From positions 1 through 10,043 of the forward strand of contig JASBZJ010000060.1 of assembly GCA_029983495.1 (NCBI GenBank): a stretch of 10,043 nucleotides of DNA, given 5' to 3'. Below are positions 6,536 to 10,043 of this stretch, one piece after another. The first letter of the stretch is position 1. Every line of letters starts with the position of its first letter. A model generated the notes under the pieces. It was not told the DNA's origin. It searched no databases and saw only the letters and a list, made by a program, of their open reading frames with translations. The translations under genes were made by a program, and so were the position numbers. The stretch is from Porphyromonas sp. (lineage in GTDB: Bacteria; Bacteroidota; Bacteroidia; Bacteroidales; Porphyromonadaceae).

Positions 6536-7414
6536 TTAATAGGCAATAATTGAAAATAGAACAAAAGCACCCATTACGGCAAACAGAAAACTATCTATGC
6601 GGTCGAGTATGCCTCCATGCCCCGGAATAACCCATCCTGAATCTTTTACGCCGAAACGCCGTTTAAGCATTGATTCAAAAAGGTCGCCTATTGAGGCAAG
6701 TAAGCCAATAAACAGCCCATACATCGCCATTGAGAATAACGAGAACCCTCCGAAGTAGTAAGGAAATAATGCTGGGAATAGCATGGCAATAAGTGCACTT
6801 GCCACCATGCCCCCAATAAACCCCTCAACACTTTTGTGGGGTGAAAGTCTTGGTATTAGTTTTCTTTTGCCAAATGCCGAACCCACCAAGTATGCAAAGC
6901 AATCGTTTGCCCAAACACAAATAAACACGGTAAGCAATGCTTCGCCTACAAAAAGTGTACGCTGAAAATAGTTTACTGTGTGTACCGAAATAAGAGCCGA
7001 TAAAGCAAAAGGAAGACCAATGTAAATTAGCGGAAAAAGAGAATTGCTGATAGCTTTAAGTTCGCGTCCCTCGTCGGTAAATAAACTTCGTACTAGGATA
7101 TATATAACATAGCTTACGATAGGTATCCATAGGACTGCACGGTTTTGCCCTGCTCCAATAAGGTAGCCCATAAGAAAAACCCAAACGGTAGCTAATGCAT
7201 CAGCAGCTGTTCTAAAGGGATGCGTTCGGTTTACTTGGGTCATGAGGTTGAACTCGATAGTGGCAAGTATCGCAAACAAAGAGAACAGCAGTACAAAGAA
7301 TATTGCATTGCTAGCCGATAATGCCCCAAGCAATAAGACAACGTATACAGCACCCGAAATTGTTCGCACTGTAAGGTTGTTCATTTTCTTGAATCGCTCT
7401 TTTACACTTTCCAT
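6536..7414 (-). CDS. cdsA: CdsA, phosphatidate cytidylyltransferase (CDP-diacylglycerol synthase)
   Basis: This multi-pass membrane enzyme converts phosphatidic acid and CTP to CDP-diacylglycerol, the branch point for phospholipid synthesis. The family signature is complete at residues 248-274: SMLKRRFGVKDSG followed by WVIPGHGGILDRID, with the conserved Lys-Asp pair and HGG-DR-D residues. A second conserved block at 169-200 has ANDCFAYLVGSAFGKRKL then SPHKSVEGFIGG. About eight hydrophobic segments cover the rest of the 292 residues. Bacteroidota homologues generally begin close to NNLTVRTISGAVYV, so Met11 (7382-7384) may be the true start, giving 282 residues. It lies 57 bp downstream of ftsH and is followed by a strong terminator, so it is probably the last gene of the ftsH transcript. 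Confidence 0.95.
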   Translation of the reverse strand: MESVKERFKKMNNLTVRTISGAVYVVLLLGALSASNAIFFVLLFSLFAILATIEFNLMTQVNRTHPFRTAADALATVWVFLMGYLIGAGQNRAVLWIPIVSYVIYILVRSLFTDEGRELKAISNSLFPLIYIGLPFALSALISVHTVNYFQRTLFVGEALLTVFICVWANDCFAYLVGSAFGKRKLIPRLSPHKSVEGFIGGMVASALIAMLFPALFPYYFGGFSLFSMAMYGLFIGLLASIGDLFESMLKRRFGVKDSGWVIPGHGGILDRIDSFLFAVMGAFVLFSIIAY

Positions 7415-7471
7415 ATAGGTAGTAGCTAGTATAAAGGGTGTAAAGGCTATGTAATCAAAACATAACTTTGG

Positions 7472-9538
7472 TTATTTATCGTCGCTAGGGGGCATTGCTT
7501 CCTTAGGTAAGCTGGGGGGAGTAGGCACCTGAGGAAGGTTTGTGCTTTCTGCTTGTTGAGGCTCTTCCTTCGGATTATCAAGTAGCAGTTCTTCCGAACG
7601 GCTTTTCCACTTGCGTTTCCCTAAAATGTTCTCAACATCTTCGGTATAAATAACTTCCTCGGTAAGCAATCGATCGGCGATTTTGTGGTGCTCTTCCTGA
7701 TGTTCAAGAAGAATTGCTTTAGCGCGTTCGTATTGCGAAGCTATAAAGCTGTTTACCTCGCTATCGATAAGTTCAGCTGTTTTTTCGCTATATGGTTTTT
7801 GGAAGTTATATTCGTTTTGTGGATTGTAGAAGTTTACGTTAGGAATTTTATCGCTCATACCGTAAACGCTAACCATAGCCTGCGCTAAACGAGTAACACG
7901 CTCGAGGTCGTTTGCTGCACCTGTGGAAATATGACCTAGAAAAAGTTCTTCAGCGGCTCTACCTCCAAGAAGAGAACACATTTCGTCGAGGAGCACTTGC
8001 TTATGTGTAATTTGTCTTTCTTCGGGCATATACCAAGCCGCCCCTAAAGCTTTACCTCGCGGAACAATGGTAACTTTTACAAGGGGATTTCCATATTCTA
8101 TAAGCCAGCTTACAGTTGCGTGTCCGGCCTCGTGTATGGCAATGCTTCTGCGTTCCTCTTCGGTAACAATACGGTTTTTCTTTTCTAGTCCACCAATAAT
8201 TCGGTCGATAGCATTATTAAAATCAATTCGTTCAACGGCTGGTTTGTTGTAACGTGCGGCAATGAGTGCGGCTTCATTGCAAACGTTGGCTATATCAGCA
8301 CCACTAAATCCTGGGGTTTGACGCGCAAGTGTATCGAGGTCTACCGTTGAGCCTAAACGAAGACCCTTCATGTGTACTTGGAATATTTCCTTGCGGTCGT
8401 TGATATCTGGTAAATCAACGCTAATTTGTCGATCGAATCGACCAGCACGTAGTAAAGCTTGATCTAAAACATCAACTCGGTTCGTTGCAGCAAGTACAAT
8501 TACACCACTATTACTACTAAAACCATCCATCTCGGTTAGAAGTTGGTTTAGCGTGTTTTCGCGTTCGTCGTTGCCACCAAGGTTATTGTTTTTTCCACGT
8601 GCACGACCAACGGCATCAATTTCATCGATGAATACTATACAAGGCGATTTTTCCTTTGCTTGAGCAAATAGGTCGCGTACACGGCTCGCCCCTACTCCCA
8701 CGAACATCTCCACAAAGTCGCTACCGCTCATCGAAAAGAAGGGTACATGCGCTTCGCCTGCTACGGCCTTTGCAAGTAGAGTTTTACCTGTTCCCGGAGG
8801 ACCAATAAGCAAAGCTCCTTTGGGTATTTTGCCCCCTAATTTGGTGTATCTATCAGGTGCTTTAAGGAAGTCTACAATTTCCTGAATTTCCTGCTTAGCT
8901 TCGTGTAACCCTGCAACATCGTAAAAGGTTACATTTACCATGGTGCGGTCGTATACTTTGGCTTTGCTTTTGCCAACATTAAAAATGCTACCACCTGCAC
9001 CACCTCCGCCTGCACGTGAAAATGCGCCACGCATGAGGTAGAACCAAATGAGCAGAAATATTATAAAGGGAACGATATTCATGAGAATTGAACCCCATAC
9101 ACTACTCCCATTAATATATTTTACTTCTAAAACGATATTATTTTCGTTACGGAAGTTTTCAAATGCTTGAACATTAGGAATTTCTGTTGTGGTAACGTAT
9201 TCTGGAGACGAATCACCTAACAAATTGAAGCTCTTACGCTCATTAATTTGCTTCAATTCGCCTTTGAATACATATAATGCCTTTTCTGGTCGAACTTGTG
9301 CGGTTACTACTTGGCGTGATTTGTTTACAGTAACAGTAGCATATGCACCATTCTTAGCATATTCTTGAAACTTGTCCCAAGATATGTTTTTTTGCCCTGG
9401 TGCTTGTGGCTTAAGGAATAAAATGGCAAGAAGAATAAACCCAATTGCGAGGTATATCCATGTAAGCCTAAAGTGCTTCGACCCATTGTTTTTAGGGTTT
9501 CTGTTATGAAGTATAGGTTTTTTGTTAATCGGGGTCAT
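7472..9538 (-). CDS. ftsH: FtsH, ATP-dependent zinc metalloprotease
   Basis: This 688-residue inner-membrane AAA+ protease forms a hexamer that extracts and degrades membrane and short-lived cytosolic proteins. Two membrane helices (about 27-43 and 150-170) frame a periplasmic domain. A glycine-rich linker (177-183) leads to the AAA module with Walker A GPPGTGKT (246-253), the pore loop aromatic Phe279 in MFVGVG, Walker B IVFIDEID (301-308) and the second region of homology [20 protein letters not shown] (351-370) with its arginine fingers. The protease domain has the zinc motif HEAGH (469-473; His469, Glu470, His473) and the third ligand Asp544 in [11 protein letters not shown]. The C-terminus (about 650-688) is a Pro/Glu/Gln-rich tail, as in many Bacteroidota members. 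All catalytic residues are intact. It stands between gyrB and cdsA. Confidence 0.98.
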   Translation of the reverse strand: MTPINKKPILHNRNPKNNGSKHFRLTWIYLAIGFILLAILFLKPQAPGQKNISWDKFQEYAKNGAYATVTVNKSRQVVTAQVRPEKALYVFKGELKQINERKSFNLLGDSSPEYVTTTEIPNVQAFENFRNENNIVLEVKYINGSSVWGSILMNIVPFIIFLLIWFYLMRGAFSRAGGGGAGGSIFNVGKSKAKVYDRTMVNVTFYDVAGLHEAKQEIQEIVDFLKAPDRYTKLGGKIPKGALLIGPPGTGKTLLAKAVAGEAHVPFFSMSGSDFVEMFVGVGASRVRDLFAQAKEKSPCIVFIDEIDAVGRARGKNNNLGGNDERENTLNQLLTEMDGFSSNSGVIVLAATNRVDVLDQALLRAGRFDRQISVDLPDINDRKEIFQVHMKGLRLGSTVDLDTLARQTPGFSGADIANVCNEAALIAARYNKPAVERIDFNNAIDRIIGGLEKKNRIVTEEERRSIAIHEAGHATVSWLIEYGNPLVKVTIVPRGKALGAAWYMPEERQITHKQVLLDEMCSLLGGRAAEELFLGHISTGAANDLERVTRLAQAMVSVYGMSDKIPNVNFYNPQNEYNFQKPYSEKTAELIDSEVNSFIASQYERAKAILLEHQEEHHKIADRLLTEEVIYTEDVENILGKRKWKSRSEELLLDNPKEEPQQAESTNLPQVPTPPSLPKEAMPPSDDK

Positions 9539-9592
9539 TATTTAAATAGGTATAGCAACTACTTTTTTGTGAACAACTACAACTATCCCCCC

Positions 9593-9611
9593 AAACCCTA
9601 CTGTTGGGTTT
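9593..9611 (-). terminator. Weak hairpin after gyrB, possible terminator
   Basis: The 97-bp gap between gyrB and ftsH (coordinates 9539-9644, minus-strand order gyrB to ftsH) contains an inverted repeat, AAACCC at 9593-9598 and GGGTTT at 9606-9611, with a 7-base loop. On the minus strand it is followed by a G-run, not a T-run, so it is not a classical intrinsic terminator. An alternative pairing of CCCTA with TAGGG nearby is also possible. I could not find an exact TAnnTTTG element for ftsH in this gap. Whether ftsH has its own promoter or is read from gyrB stays open. Confidence 0.25.
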
Positions 9612-9644
9612 AGGGCAGGCATTGTTGGTTTTTAGGTTTTTGCA

Positions 9645-10043
9645 CTAAGCATCTATTCGTGCATAAGTTGCATTTTGTTCGATAAACTCTCTTCGTGGGG
9701 CAACATCCTCTCCCATAAGAATCGAGAATGTTTCATCAGCGTTTGGAATATTGTCGATAGTTACTTGTTTCAGTATTCGAGTGTTGGGGTTCATCGTGGT
9801 TTCCCACAGTTGTTCGTCGTTCATTTCGCCAAGCCCTTTGTAACGTTGAACATGTACACGTCCTTCATTGCCATCGGCATAACGCTCAATAAAGCTGTAG
9901 CGTTGTTGTTCGGTCCAACAATATTCTTGTATTTTGCCCTTTTTGCACAGGTATAAGGGTGGGGTAGCCAAATAAACGTGCCCCCCAGCAATAAGCTCAG
10001 GCATATTGCGGTAGAAAAAAGTTAGTATTAACGTGGCAATGTG
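9645..10043 (-). CDS. gyrB: GyrB, DNA gyrase subunit B, C-terminal end (5' part outside window)
   Basis: The last 132 residues of the gyrase ATPase subunit are visible, entering from the right edge and ending at a TAG at 9645-9647. They contain the end of the TOPRIM domain (HIATLILTFFYRNMPELI), the segment GHVYLATPPLYLCKKGK, and the conserved tail GRVHVQRYKGLGEMNDEQLW followed by ETTMNP. The ending MGEDVAPRREFIEQNA matches GyrB, while ParE differs here, so gyrase and not topoisomerase IV is the likely identity. GyrB pairs with GyrA to introduce negative supercoils. The ATPase domain and the start are outside the window. The large insertion known in E. coli GyrB cannot be judged. It is 106 bp upstream of ftsH and may or may not share a transcript with it. 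Confidence 0.95.
   Translation of the reverse strand, partial: HIATLILTFFYRNMPELIAGGHVYLATPPLYLCKKGKIQEYCWTEQQRYSFIERYADGNEGRVHVQRYKGLGEMNDEQLWETTMNPNTRILKQVTIDNIPNADETFSILMGEDVAPRREFIEQNATYARIDA

Noticed and set aside
9645..10043. Topoisomerase IV subunit B (ParE) as identity of the right-edge gene
   Set aside because: The HIATLILTFFYRNMPELI and GEDVAPRREFIE segments fit GyrB of Bacteroidota better than ParE.

Overview
The window is a chromosomal segment of a Bacteroidota bacterium, most likely of the Bacteroidales. This rests on the sequence types of FtsH, CdsA and GyrB, on AT-rich start regions without Shine-Dalgarno sequences, and on a TAnnTTTG-type promoter element. Base composition is moderate (about 40-45% GC by eye). 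Every supported gene lies on the minus strand, so transcription runs from high to low coordinates. I found no mobile element, CRISPR array, tRNA or rRNA.

Right-hand block (10043 down to about 6434): the C-terminal end of gyrB (cut by the window edge), a 97-bp gap, ftsH (membrane AAA+ zinc protease) and cdsA (CDP-diacylglycerol synthase). A strong intrinsic terminator at 6436-6476 closes this block. FtsH and CdsA are both inner-membrane housekeeping proteins and are probably co-transcribed.

Regulatory gap (6535 to 6259): after the terminator come a run of nine G (minus strand), a set of TGTT repeats spaced at multiples of 11 bp that resembles a Pho-box array, and a Bacteroidota -7 element (TAACTTTG) about 45-50 bases before the pstS start.

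Left-hand block (6258 down to 1): a complete phosphate-starvation locus in the order pstS, pstC, pstA, pstB, phoU, a PhoB-like response regulator, and a PhoR-like sensor kinase whose 3' part lies outside the window. PstS binds phosphate in the periplasm, PstC and PstA form the channel, PstB supplies the ATPase, PhoU links the transporter to the kinase, and PhoR/PhoB control transcription. Tight spacing (5 bp pstC-pstA, 11-bp overlap phoU-regulator, 17 bp regulator-kinase) points to one operon, so the sensor system probably drives its own synthesis.

The gene content is ordinary and I see no undescribed system. The points most worth a second look are the phased repeats before pstS, the G9 tract beside them, and a strong codon-context bias: codons ending in a pyrimidine almost always end in C when the next codon starts with GA.
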